A DNA stretch of 64,000 nt, taken from contig JAEILZ010000003.1 in assembly GCA_018873225.1 (NCBI GenBank), positions 4,588,001-4,652,000 on the forward strand. Direction: 5' to 3'. Shown in pieces: positions 23,574-34,201 of the stretch (positions are counted from its first letter, which is position 1; every line of letters begins with the position of its first letter). The notes under the pieces are model-generated. The model was given only the letters and a program-made list of their open reading frames with translations. It searched no databases and had not been told where the DNA came from. A program made the translations under genes and the position numbers. This DNA is from [Phialemoniopsis] sp. UDSM-2020. Taxonomy: Eukaryota > Ascomycota > Sordariomycetes > Thyridiales > Thyridiaceae.

Positions 23574-24935
23574 ATGCCCGGACGCGTGATGACATGGCCC
23601 GCTTGGGCAGAGTACACCTCCGAACCCGCAGCAGAGGCAAAGGATCCAGACTTCCTCGCTACAAAGAAGGCTATCGTTGCCGAATTTGGGCAGGACGCTC
23701 TTCGCAAGAGCTGGATTGAGGTCTGTGAAAGACTGAAGATCATCACTGATGAAATCGCATCGAAGGGTCACAGCATTATCCCAATTCTCGATGCTGCACA
23801 ACTACTCAAGAATGGATTCACCGAGTCTCAAAAGCAAGAAGTCAAGCGAGTCGGCTCTTTTGTGGTGAGAGGTGTAATTCCTGAAGCTGAGGCGTCTGCT
23901 CTATACGAGGACATGAGGAAATATGTGTCCGACAATAAAGACCAGATCAAGGGGTGGCCAAAGGAGAGCCCTTCCATGTTGATCCTGTACAGTTCGCCCA
24001 CCCAAAACGCACTTCGATCACACCCGAACCATCTCAAGCTCCAGCGTATGCTCAACGAACTATGGGACGATCCTACCGGAAAGACATCACCCGACCCGCT
24101 CGTGTACTATGACGGGCTCCGCGACCGAGCCCCTCGACAGAAATTCCTCGGTCTCGGCCCGCACATCGACGCGGGCAGTCTCTGTCGATGGGCCGATCCG
24201 GTATATCGCGGTGCGTACAGCAAGATCTTCAGCGGAAACCCAGAGCTCCACGACTGCTATGATCTTTCGGTGCGCATGTCGGCGAACCAAGAGCTCTTCC
24301 CAGGGGCGGCGCACTCGTCAGTGTTCCGAGCGTTCCAAGGCTGGACTGCCGTGACGGAGACGGCACCCAGCGAAGGAACCATCCTGGTCTACCCCAACGT
24401 CGCTATGGCCTTGGCATACGTGCTACTTCGACCATTCTTCAGCCCGCCGACCGATGGCGCGGACATTATGGACGCCACCAAGTGGACTTTCGATGAGACC
24501 GCTTGGTTCCCGGGCACGTTCAAGGCAGAGAGCCAGCGGCTGAGCCGCTCTTCACATCCTCACCTACGGCTGGAGGAGTGTCTGGTCCATATGCCCAAGA
24601 TTCAACCCGGAGACACTGTCTGGTGGCACGCTGATGTAAGTCGATCCACTCATTCCTCAGGTCTGCATACTGACACTGAACTGCAGACATGCCACGCCGT
24701 CGATCCCGAGCATCTAGGAACAGCGAACGCGGCAGTCGCATTCATACCCGCTTGCCCGACCACCCCCCGCAACAAAGCATATGTCCGAGAGCAGCTCGCA
24801 TGCACCCTGGAAGGCCGGCCTCCACCAGACTACCAGGCGGGGGATGGTGATCTTGACGAGAGGAAGTTAAAGGGTTATGTTGGGCTGGAGAGCCTAAGTG
24901 ATGCAGCCAAGCAGGCGTTTGGGTTTGGACTCTAA
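23574..24935 (+). CDS. DUF1479 family protein (predicted 2OG-Fe(II)-type dioxygenase fold)
   Basis: Two exons, join(23574..24635, 24687..24935), give 436 residues. The 51 bp intron keeps the frame open if retained, but splicing yields WWHADTCHAVDPEHLG, the conserved C-terminal histidine region. Start taken at MPGRVMTWPAWAEY because the upstream codons look like untranslated sequence. The N-terminal part has FVVRGVIPEAEA; the centre has GPHIDAGSLCRWADPVYR, with H and D in the HxD arrangement of jelly-roll oxygenases. DUF1479 proteins (YbiU type) are widespread in fungi; their reaction is not known to me. It is likely a cytosolic oxidative enzyme linked to the divergent transporter. Confidence 0.85.
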   Translation: MPGRVMTWPAWAEYTSEPAAEAKDPDFLATKKAIVAEFGQDALRKSWIEVCERLKIITDEIASKGHSIIPILDAAQLLKNGFTESQKQEVKRVGSFVVRGVIPEAEASALYEDMRKYVSDNKDQIKGWPKESPSMLILYSSPTQNALRSHPNHLKLQRMLNELWDDPTGKTSPDPLVYYDGLRDRAPRQKFLGLGPHIDAGSLCRWADPVYRGAYSKIFSGNPELHDCYDLSVRMSANQELFPGAAHSSVFRAFQGWTAVTETAPSEGTILVYPNVAMALAYVLLRPFFSPPTDGADIMDATKWTFDETAWFPGTFKAESQRLSRSSHPHLRLEECLVHMPKIQPGDTVWWHADVSRSTHSSGLHTDTELQTCHAVDPEHLGTANAAVAFIPACPTTPRNKAYVREQLACTLEGRPPPDYQAGDGDLDERKLKGYVGLESLSDAAKQAFGFGL

Positions 24936-25217
24936 GAGAGACTATACACTAATCCATCACGGTTGGAGCGCGGTCGCACTGTCCAGGAGGCTACGTAGCA
25001 AAGCTGCTGCTTGTAAGGCAATTGCGTTCTGGGCAGCAACCCCGTCAAGTTGTGACAAGGCAGACTCGATTTCGTTGTGGAACTTCAAAGTTCCACTCTG
25101 CAGGTTGCAGGTCTTGGACTCCCTGAGGAGTAACATCGCGGCAACAAAAAGGTGCAACGACAAGGCCCTATAAAATCCTCAGTGCTGGAAATAGTCATAG
25201 TCTAGTTGGGATGATAA

Positions 25218-26903
25218 TCACCATTGCTTCCGCATAGTAGCCGGCTGGTCCCACTCGTGACTGATCCATATGAGAGACGTCGCTGATCTAATGCAGACAG
25301 ATCTAGCCCAGTCATACTTCCCAGGCGAAGAAAGCCAGTCTCTTTGGAGTACTCGATTGATGCGAATTCGGTGGTGAAGAAGCACTAGTGTGATGTCGAA
25401 GCGTTGCCATTTGATCCAAGGACACTCTCTTTCAAGTTTTTCAATGGTCTCTGTTTCCGCACTATCGGGCTGGAGATACCCGGGAAGGGTGTTGATGACT
25501 TCAGCCAGCTCCTCGTCCGCTCGCCGTACGATATCAGCCACCGCCTGTTCTCCGTACCGGAGGGATGCTCGGAATCTACAATACACTGTAGACGTTCTAC
25601 ACATGAAGATATGATAGTAGACCTGCTGAACATGATCGCTTCCGGGGTGAAGAGACAGTGGGTCTGGGGATGGTAGGGTCATGATAAAGTCGCCTTCTCC
25701 GACTTGCGGCGGATGATAAGGTACTGCCATCCTGAGTCTGGGTTTAGTGAGAGGGCAAATTGTGGAAGTTGTGAAGGGGTTCAAGTTGTACCATTCGCAT
25801 ATGACAAGTGTCCACCAGAGCCTTCGTTGTCCTTCAGGGCTTAACGGCTGTAGACACTGAGAGCTTGCCTTGTCAATGCCGAGTTTCTGAGCAATTCTGA
25901 TCGCACAGCTCCACATATGGGCACCGAGGTCCGGGTCTCCAAGGTTGTTGAAGCACATGCCCAGGATTGCAATTGCTTGCACGCTCCGAATGCTTGGTTG
26001 CCTCATGAAGTCGGCCTCGTGGAGACAGAACAATGCTGCATCGTACCAGTGGCGACATAGATTGTTGTATTCGAGCCCTAGTCCAGCTGTGAGCTACATT
26101 CGATTACGGAGGACAAGGTAAGCAGCAGTGACGCACCGTCCGGTAGCGACAGCTCTTGTGCTTGATCGTCACGCATCATAAGAAGTGCCGCCTGCAGTGG
26201 TCAGCATGTTTCAAATCATCTGTCGAGAACTTCAGTGATTTTGTTTCATACACATAGTAGGCTGAAGTAAACGGCAAGCCATGAAGCATCTGTTTGCTCG
26301 AGAGGCACTCCATGTTTTAAGGAAGAGAAGAAGTCTCGATGCTCCTCGTCGAATCGAGGGTACTCAATCGCGTAGTGCACCCACGAATTCCATGTCTTAT
26401 CATACTCGACGATTTTCCGACTACACATTGAATCGGGTAAGATGATAGATGACCAGTCGAGCTTATCGTGGACTGTTGAAGGTGTCACCAATGCAGCACG
26501 TTGGAACAGGACCTCCTCAAAAGGCTCATCCGCCTCTAAAGCCTTCGGTCGCGCACGGCGACTCGGACCAGACTTCGACAAGTCTTTGGCAGCTAGAAGC
26601 TCCGCTCGAAGACGTTCGTTCTCTCTCGTCAAGGCATCGTATGAAGGTAAGTCCGGTAAATCTGCAGCTCTGTAGTTCAAGTCAATTTGTGCCACAAAGA
26701 CAGCATGTGTGCATATTTCAGTACATCTTGACTTCACCTCGTACTAGGACCGCCTCGCGAACACAGCTATCCGCAATGCCGCGGCTGATGCATGTCGAAC
26801 AAGGGATAGCTTTGTCACACTTGACCTTCCGGGCAGAACAGGACACGCAGCTACGTGGGGCTCGCTGGGAACTCCGTAGGGCCACGGGGCTGCTACCTTG
26901 CAT
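25218..26903 (-). CDS. Zn2Cys6 fungal-specific transcription factor
   Basis: Four exons, complement(25218..26086, 26137..26191, 26252..26661, 26738..26903), give 499 residues. The zinc cluster is CVSCSARKVKCDKAIPCSTC near residue 19, ending in DSC. A short coiled-coil linker follows (YDALTRENERLRAELLAA), then the fungal-specific domain with HWYDAALFCLHEADFMRQPSIRSVQAIAILG and RRLWWTLVICEWY. Small exon 3 (55 nt) is needed to keep the frame. The C-terminus ends abruptly at 25218, and a donor-like GTGATT there leaves a missed last exon possible. It may control the neighbouring transporter, DUF1479 or guanine deaminase genes; no direct evidence. Confidence 0.85.
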
Positions 26904-27485
26904 TCTCGATTATGCTGATGTCTGTGAAACGCGGTCTTTTCGATGAGTTCATTCCGGACCCTTGTGATCCTCTGGAGGCAAGTCGGTAACCCAAAAGACC
27001 GAGCACCCTTTCACCAGCTTGACACCTCTTGTAGAAAAGGCGATCGGATCTTGACCATCGGACGAACAGAGCGGGCTGGCTACTGAAGTCGCGTCGAGAT
27101 ATCTAAGGCGAAGCTGAGCGACCGGAGGCTTTCCAGAGGCGGCCCCCCAAGTGGCGTTCCAGATAAGAAGGGGATACCGAGACGGGGACAGGGAGTAACG
27201 AGTACCGTACCTGACTCCTCGCGCGGTACATCTGCGGGGTAAAGTGGGCAGTACTTTGATAGGAAAACTGGCCCGAACTCACCCGAGCCCACTTCTAGAC
27301 CCTTTGACAAGATGTAGCTACGTAAGACTACCTCATCTCACACCGTTTTGGTTTAGCCTGACCGCCTTCAGCTCACAACGCTGATATCAGCTATCAGAAA
27401 AAGCAATCGATCTAAGTTTTGCTCTTCGCAATCGTGTGCTCGCATCTAAGCTTCTTTCCTCGGATACCTGACCTCCCTGGCCACG
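26904..27485. promoter_or_regulatory. Divergent promoter region, regulator and guanine deaminase
   Basis: The 582 bp lie between two divergent genes. I see no specific motif I can defend. A 76-codon minus frame at 27080-27310 has no family resemblance. Confidence 0.35.
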
Positions 27486-28823
27486 ATGAGCTGTCCGCTT
27501 GTTTTCCACGGCACCATCATCCACTCTGTCAGCTTGGAGAAGATCGAGATACTGCAGAATGCGGCACTAGCGGTGGATGCCAAGGGCCGTATCGAGGCCT
27601 TGTACAAAGACATCCTCCCCGACGACCCCAGACTGCAGATTCCGGGCGCCGAATTGCACCATCTAGGTCCTCGCGACTTCATCATCCCCGGGTTCATCGA
27701 CACACACAACCATGCGCCGCAGTGGTCGATGAGAGGGCTTGGACAAGGGCTGCACATCCTCGATTGGCTTGACCGTGTGACGTTTCCTCACGAAGCTCGC
27801 TTCTCCGACCCGGGCTATGCCAGACGCGTGTACGAGAGCTGCGTCGACGGCTTCCTCAAGCAGGGCATCACCACGGCATCTTACTACGGCTCGAAGCACT
27901 CTGAGGCAACCCAGATCCTCGCTGACATTTGCAAGTCGAAAGGCCAGAGGGCATTTGTGGGCAAGTGCAATATGGACCGCAACGCGCCCGACTACCTCCG
28001 AGATGAATCTGCACAGACATCCTTACAAGAGACCCGCGAATGCATTCGCCATATCAAAACTGTAGACCCAGAAGGGACTCTTGTCAGACCTGTCGTTACG
28101 CCCAGGTTTGCCATCTGCTGCACCTCGGAGCTGCTCAGTGGTCTTGGAGACATAGTCAAAGAGGACCCGGAGCTCGCCATTCAAACCCACTTCCACGAGG
28201 CAGAACAGGAGATCAACGCCACGAAGGAACTCTTTCCGGGATTCAAGAGCGAAGCAGACCTATACGCATCTTTTGGCCTGATGAACAAGAGGTCCATCCT
28301 GGCGCATTGCACCTTCATGAATGATTACGACATGGCGAGGGTGCGAGAACTGAACTGCGGCGTTGCGCACTGCCCCATCTCCAACATGACCGTCGGTGGA
28401 GGCTTCATGACTGCACCTATACGGTCCTTCCTGCGCCGCGGCATCAAAGTTGGGCTCGGCACGGATAGTGGAGGCGGCTTCTCGTCGAGCATGCTTGACA
28501 ACATGCGCCAGGCGGTCATCGCATCAAATGCTCGAGAGGTCGAGTCCAAGGGCGAGGACAAGGCTCTCTCGCTCGAAGAAGTATTCTACCTTGCGACTAT
28601 GGGCGGCGCTGAGGTCTGCTGTCTGGAGAAGGAGATTGGCAACTTTGAAGCCGGGAAGCAATTCGATGCGCTCTGGGTCAGCACAGAGCCCGACGGCGTC
28701 ATGGCAGTCCATGAGGAGGAGGACTCGTTGCGGACAGTCTTTGAAAAGTTTGTCATGACCGGGGACGACCGAAATATGCTGCGTGTGTATGTAGGAGGTC
28801 GGATGGTAAAGGGGGATAAGTAG
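27486..28823 (+). CDS. Guanine deaminase (amidohydrolase superfamily)
   Basis: A single exon of 445 residues, the normal length for the family. Metal-binding and catalytic landmarks are all present: PGFIDTHNHAPQW (HxH), THFHEAEQEI (His and catalytic Glu), LAHCTFMN (His), and GLGTDSGGG (Asp). The N-terminal composite beta domain (FHGTIIHSVSLEKIEIL) and its C-terminal return (DALWVSTEPDGV) are as expected. The zinc enzyme deaminates guanine to xanthine in purine salvage and nitrogen catabolism. It is intronless. In fungi such genes are often nitrogen-regulated, but no motif here proves that. Confidence 0.92.
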   Translation: MSCPLVFHGTIIHSVSLEKIEILQNAALAVDAKGRIEALYKDILPDDPRLQIPGAELHHLGPRDFIIPGFIDTHNHAPQWSMRGLGQGLHILDWLDRVTFPHEARFSDPGYARRVYESCVDGFLKQGITTASYYGSKHSEATQILADICKSKGQRAFVGKCNMDRNAPDYLRDESAQTSLQETRECIRHIKTVDPEGTLVRPVVTPRFAICCTSELLSGLGDIVKEDPELAIQTHFHEAEQEINATKELFPGFKSEADLYASFGLMNKRSILAHCTFMNDYDMARVRELNCGVAHCPISNMTVGGGFMTAPIRSFLRRGIKVGLGTDSGGGFSSSMLDNMRQAVIASNAREVESKGEDKALSLEEVFYLATMGGAEVCCLEKEIGNFEAGKQFDALWVSTEPDGVMAVHEEEDSLRTVFEKFVMTGDDRNMLRVYVGGRMVKGDK

Positions 28824-29141
28824 CCATAGACATGGAATGATATAGAGCAGTTCAAACCAATTAGGCGTACGTGAGATTGACCCGCCATTGAAGGTTATGT
28901 TCGATGGCCATCGATCGTTTCCTGGTGACAGGAGTTCTATAACGACTTTTCTCCCAACACCATCGAGGGCCACCCCCTGCTCACCTCAGACTAGCCCGAC
29001 ATCGGTCTTCCTGCACAGAAAGGGGCAGCTAGTCCCATTGAGCGTTCACAGAGACTGAGATGGATTCTGTCAATTTTGAGTACGAAGCTGCAGGCTTATG
29101 CCAGATAGGCATTAATAACTGTTACGGAGAATCCTACTATT
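28824..29141. other. Intergenic, nothing recognised
   Basis: The 318 bp separate two convergent genes and mark the boundary between the catabolic region and the peptide-type cluster. Confidence 0.4.
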
Positions 29142-30084
29142 TTATGGGAAAGGCCTAGTGCGGACCACACTTCCAGCTTCTCTCATAGTCCTAATTAACT
29201 TGCGGTTGTCGCCACAGTGTCTGTCGTCGAAGTAACCTTCGGCTATGTCTCCAAGCGTGCCATTCTCCAAGAAAGACCATCTCTCTATCGTATCGTCTGC
29301 CCAACATAATATTGACTAATATGAACTAAGATTAGAGCCCGGTCAAGGCGGACACTTCATTTTGTCACTCACAGATCTCATATAATCGAGGCAATGTGGC
29401 CAATGCATTTCCTCATCCAAATAATTGAACCCAGGATCAACACCCTCGTGACCCATTTGAATCGCCATGCGAAAGGATTGAAGGCAGTGCAGTTGATGGA
29501 ACCTGGTACAAGCATTATTCATCATGTTCCTGTCTTGTTCATGCTCAGAGGTACTCACATTGCTATCACCGCGGGTGTGTCTTGACCATGCTCATTACGA
29601 TCGGGCAAAGGTATGACTCTTTGGTCGTTCTCGATGTCATCCCAAAGAAGATCGTACCGATGGTCAAGGGACTGATACTGTCGATGTCTTCCAAATATTC
29701 CATGATAGGGTCGAGCTATGTAGCTCTCGGGTAACGTAATCTCTGAGCACTTGGCGGAACACTGCAATTTTCAGTCTTTGACTCATCCGTGCGTAAACCC
29801 ATGTCAAAGACTCTGAGTTTGAGATAGATCTCATGACATCGTATCTTCAATGATTGAGGACGTACTAGATCATTGAAAGCTGCGAGATTTGTCCAAAAGA
29901 CGATCAAGAGAACAAGGATGACGGTGGTGGAAATGACTGAATACCATAGGAGCAATGTCGACACCTTCTGAGCTCCTCCTAGACGTTGAAGACTTATTCT
30001 CTGTTGCGTGTGTAAAGACCGAACCTCATCCGAGTCCCTGTCACTAACATTCTCCAATACGTCATATTTTGGAGCGGGAGCCAT
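29142..30084 (-). CDS. UstYa/DUF3328 family oxidase-like protein
   Basis: Four exons, complement(29142..29315, 29373..29502, 29559..29761, 29866..30084), give 241 residues. The architecture is a short cytosolic N-terminus, one membrane helix (LLWYSVISTTVILVLLIVFW) and a luminal domain. The two family motifs are HQLHC and HWPHCLDYMR. The last exon adds SILCWADDTIERW and a further cysteine (DDRHCGDN). Members of this family catalyse oxidative cyclisation or other oxidations of ribosomal peptides (ustiloxin, asperipin) and of cyclochlorotine. It is the left border of a group of such enzymes around the micro-exon peptide gene and most likely acts on that peptide in the secretory pathway. Confidence 0.9.
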
Positions 30085-31040
30085 TCTGGATACTCGTATG
30101 TCTAAAGGTCTGCAGTCTGAAGTTATTAGCTGGGGTATGGGCAACACCACATATGAACTTTTCCAGGCAGGTACAAATGGTCGGCTCGTAGATAGGGCGT
30201 TCCCCTGCCAGAAGCTCCGAGCGCAGTCAGTTACAAAGCCGAATAGAATATGTTCAGTAGCGCTCCGTGATACGCTGCGTGCGAATTCATGATAAGAATA
30301 TCAATGCGACGGCACAATGCGCAGGATACCACCACAAAGCTCCTTCCATAATCATCGAGTTTACTACTGCCGTGCAACCTGAGAGGTCAAATCTTCTTCA
30401 AAGGTGTAGAGGTGAATAGGCTATGAGCGTCAGCGACATGGCCCCGACGCCATAATCATGCTCGGAACCAAATACAGCTGGCATGCATGCAATAATCTAG
30501 GCTACTGCATATCGAAAGAGCTGACATGCATGTAACACAGCAGGACTTTAGTTGTCTGGCCTCGGAAAGGTGGGAAAGTATCGTTATCTACACGAGGTAA
30601 GGACTTTAAGACGTGCCACAGTCTTGGCGTAAAGCGAAAGGAAGCTGTGCCGATAAATGCTACGGTGAAGTACTCACGCACGCATATTAGCCCCCACCAT
30701 GTAGGCGGGAGGTAGTCGTGGACTTTTCGTTCGCTGTTCCTTGAAATGTTCATGTAGGATGAGGTGTCATGGGCTCAGCATTTCACAGCCCATATCAAGT
30801 TTGCGAAGGCGAAGGCCCTCCCGTGGTCATGATACGAGAAGCATGATCCTGCATATAGTAGCTCTGCAGGTTTACATGGTTGCTTTGCGAATGACGGGCA
30901 ATGGGAGGCGGTTACAGTTCAATATTCAATCACGTAACTTGTCAGACATTAGTAACAAGCAATCAAGACAGTCGTCAGAGCATAAGAATGCAGTGTTACC
31001 ATGCACGTGATGCTAAGTCTTCCTGAAAACGAATGCTGAT
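30085..31040. other. Gene-free 0.96 kb between two minus-strand cluster genes
   Basis: I looked on both strands for spliced genes and for single-codon exons flanked by AG and GT and saw no consistent series. It holds the promoter of the UstYa gene and the 3' end of the next one. Confidence 0.4.
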
Positions 31041-31754
31041 TCAACAAGGTGGATAAATGACCTCTAAGAAGACCTCTATCTCATCTGGATCAAGAGGAGG
31101 ACCGAATAATGCCTCCTTAAACGCTTTCATACAATGCTCCGTGTGGGGTTCCGAAACCGCCTCGCCATCGACAGGCCAACCATTCACCAAAGCACGGTTG
31201 AGCTTCTTGAACATGTAGAGGCAGTGTGCCACATGCCAGCGTCTCGAGGTCCAGATGCTCTTGGGCCTGATTATCGATCCTAATACGTCCGGCTCGTACG
31301 AACTGTACTTCTCAGTCCCATTCAACCTCGTGTAGTAATCCCAGTTGCCTATTTCAAGAAACTCATCAACTAGTTCATGATCGATGCACTTTGGGGGTAG
31401 CCACGCCGTGACGAGCAGATCGAAGTGGCATCCTCGAGCCATTGCCTCCTGCGGTGTCTTTCCGCATGGTAATGCTTCCAAGTGCTGCGACCAAGATATA
31501 TGGCCGGATGGGTAGGTCTTGTTGTCTTTCGTGAGAACTTGATACTCAAGATTTGTACGGGGCGGCATAAAAGTTTCCCAAAGCATAAGGAAGGCGAGTC
31601 CGAGTAAGACGTTTTCGGCAACAAGAATCCATAGTATCCAGCGAAGACCTTGTGTTTTGGGTTGTGAAGAGGTCTCGTTGTGGAGAAGCTGCTGATCTGC
31701 CTCTTGGTCGTATTCGACATCTTCTGTTGTCTGTATCTTGTTATACTTCATCAT
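31041..31754 (-). CDS. DUF3328-like membrane protein with two HxxHC motifs
   Basis: A single exon of 237 residues. After about 40 polar residues there is one membrane helix (ILWILVAENVLLGLAFLMLW). The luminal part contains LPCGKTPQEAMARGCHFDLLVTAWLPPKC, a cysteine-rich block, then WHVAHCLYMF and HTEHCMKAF, i.e. two HxxHC motifs spaced as in UstYa but in a different sequence context. Proteins with this PCG...EA..RGC.FD...W.P..C pattern are common in fungi; I cannot name the family. By motif and position it is likely a third redox enzyme of the peptide cluster. Divergent from the UstYa gene at 32286. Confidence 0.75.
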   Translation of the reverse strand: MMKYNKIQTTEDVEYDQEADQQLLHNETSSQPKTQGLRWILWILVAENVLLGLAFLMLWETFMPPRTNLEYQVLTKDNKTYPSGHISWSQHLEALPCGKTPQEAMARGCHFDLLVTAWLPPKCIDHELVDEFLEIGNWDYYTRLNGTEKYSSYEPDVLGSIIRPKSIWTSRRWHVAHCLYMFKKLNRALVNGWPVDGEAVSEPHTEHCMKAFKEALFGPPLDPDEIEVFLEVIYPPC

Positions 31755-32285
31755 GAGTCGGATTGAACTTCAGTCATGAACCTAATAGAAGAATAGTGAG
31801 TCAGAAAGAATCCAGACTGACATTGTCTAAATATTGTGAATCAACATAACAACTTGCATTACCAAGGAAGGCCATTCTTGCTCAGCGCGCGACTTTCTTT
31901 GATGGACAACGCGTTTTTCTGACCTAGAACACCATCAGTGGTGGCCACCCCACCCTCCCAGACCTGGTCAGCAGGAGGTTAGGCCGCATTTGGAGGGTTG
32001 CACCGCATTTGAAGTGGTAGCCACGTCTCATCTGCAGCATCTTATAGCCTTCTTCATTACGGATTTTCCGGGATTGATTACGAAATTCATCGCCAACTTG
32101 GCCTGACGGAGGGGTTGTATTAGGTGAGGGCTCGGGTTTGAAGACATCATGCCACGCAGTGTTAAACTCCCGGCCAGAGTTTACGATGCTGGTGAAGTAC
32201 TTCCTCCTGCCTGATCTATGATAACATAACTCTCATCGTCGTGTCTCTCAGTCAATATTTCGGGGTCCGTATACTTCCCACCAAA
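31755..32285. promoter_or_regulatory. Divergent promoter between two HxxHC proteins
   Basis: The 531 bp separate the two start codons. CCGCATTTG occurs twice about 20 bp apart near 31983 and 32003; this may be a regulator site for the cluster, but two copies are weak evidence. Confidence 0.3.
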
Positions 32286-33299
32286 ATGAAGGAAGAAGAG
32301 GGAGATCATCTGCTAGAATCAAACGAAACCTTGCCGTTACCAGCAAGAAAAGACAGATCTCTTTTACGATTCTTCCTCGTTGTATCCGTCTTGCTAAACA
32401 TCTTTCTCGTGTTCTTCGCTTTCTTTCCTTCCCGTGCTACTGAGAACTCACTTGATACACCCTCATACGAGAATGGATTTCTCTCCGATTTAGGTATGCA
32501 TCGAAGCAGAAATATGACCCATTTTGTATGCATCAAGCTAACTACTCGAAGAACCCAGTAAAGCCCAAATTGAATTGGCCGTGAAACAATTCGCGGGTGG
32601 CGTTAGATTGAAGAGCGATGGAAGTTTCGTCACAGACCAAGGTGGCCATGAATACGTAGGGCCGCCTTCCCCAGCAGTTGATGAAGCATGGGACCTGCTC
32701 CTTACCGGTTCGTTTCTCGATCTAGGGGTTGGAGATGTTTCTACTGACAGACCTAGGGCTTAATCTCGACCTCCCAAAGCACGAAGTTGACTTGACGGGC
32801 TGGACGTTCCAATGGCCGGAATCTGGCCTCTTCTTCACTGGGCTTGAAGTCTACCACTCACTGCATTGTTTGGTCTGTCCGTGTTCTTGTCTGTTTGCTC
32901 ATCAACAAACAGTGGCTAACAACTTCGACTAGAATCGCCTCCGCCAGGCCATTTACCCTGATTATTATCCCAATATCTTCAAGTGGGTTACAGACCCATC
33001 GCGTGAAGATCACATAGGTGAGATTGCACAAGCGCTTTGAGTCGACATGGACGTGAACAGTATGATGTTGACCGACTAGAGCAGGTCACTGCATTAACCA
33101 CATTCGACAAGCGCTCCAGTGTCACGCAGATCTCACGCCAATGAGATGGCAGCTCGTTGGATCCAAGATCGTATTATCTACAGAGACGCTTCACACATGT
33201 AGAGATTTTGACAAGATCAACAATTGGGCGGTCTCACGTCGTACTCAATTTGAAAATATCGAGAGCTGGGGTAACGGCAGTCTTGTTATTATAGATTAG
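32286..33299 (+). CDS. UstYa/DUF3328 family oxidase-like protein
   Basis: Five exons, join(32286..32493, 32552..32707, 32757..32872, 32933..33017, 33085..33299), give 259 residues; introns are 49-67 bp. A single membrane helix (FFLVVSVLLNIFLVFFAFF) lies near the N-terminus. The luminal domain has DEAWDLLL, a family feature, and the two copper/redox-associated motifs HSLHC (split from NRLRQAIYPDYY by an intron) and HIGHCINHIRQAL (again restored only after splicing). Start chosen at MKEEEGDHLL, the first ATG. As for the gene at 29142, oxidation of a ribosomal peptide in the secretory pathway is the best-supported role. Confidence 0.9.
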
Positions 33300-34201
33300 G
33301 AGGTTCACATTGCTCTTTCTATACCTAAGCAATTTGTCACCCGAACTAAACGCCCACGTTGGACAATTCTACCACTCTGACAACCATAAATGTCAGCGGC
33401 ATGAGGCGTTTCAGTCATACGTGCACTGCGCCATCATAACGGCAATGACCACGCAAGAGCTGCCGCTGACCCAAAACGCTCTTTTGTGTTATCATTTCGA
33501 GCATCCCCTATATTCGTATCTGCAGCGTCGAATTCCGCCATAACACGGAGAGCAAAATAAGGTCCGAAGACTTCGTAGGTTATTTGACGAATTCCCGTGT
33601 AATGCGGAGCAACAGTTGGCAGTCAAGCGTCATTTTCTGATTCCTAGTTTAAATCTAACAGACCTTCCTATTCAGGCAAAATAACTCGTGAGGGACGTTG
33701 CACAGCATGCCAAGGCTCTCGTTGGTTGCACCATGGCAAGGGTGGGTTTCTACTTAGCTGAAAGATTCCGATATACCTACATGTACGCGCTGCTGACATG
33801 CATACTGCAGGTTTGCAGAGAATATGGCATGCCTTGTGAAATTGCCGGTATCGTGGAAAGTGGCACGTAAAAGACGCTGCATGCAGTCAACGAGAGGCAT
33901 CCTTCCCGCGACACCTACGTGGAATCACAATGACAAGAAATGAACCGATATGGCAGCGTGGAGCGAACGCACAAGTGGTGACTATGGCGGCCAGCATTGG
34001 TATATCTGTCGCAGTTCGTGGGAATCGAGTGCAATATGATGAGACTTATGAATTGAGCTAATTACAGCACATGCAATGCAGGTTTACTACAAAGTCCGCC
34101 AGAACTCCAATTCCCTTACCCTCCATATCCATTTGCAAAAGCTGACGGCCTTCGATTCAATTTCCCTAGGAATACTGCAGTGGTTCCCAATTTCCATGTG
34201 T
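33300..34201. other. Gene-free 0.9 kb between cluster genes
   Basis: Small open frames here have no family resemblance. No consistent micro-exon series was found. It holds the 3' ends of two convergent genes. Confidence 0.4.
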
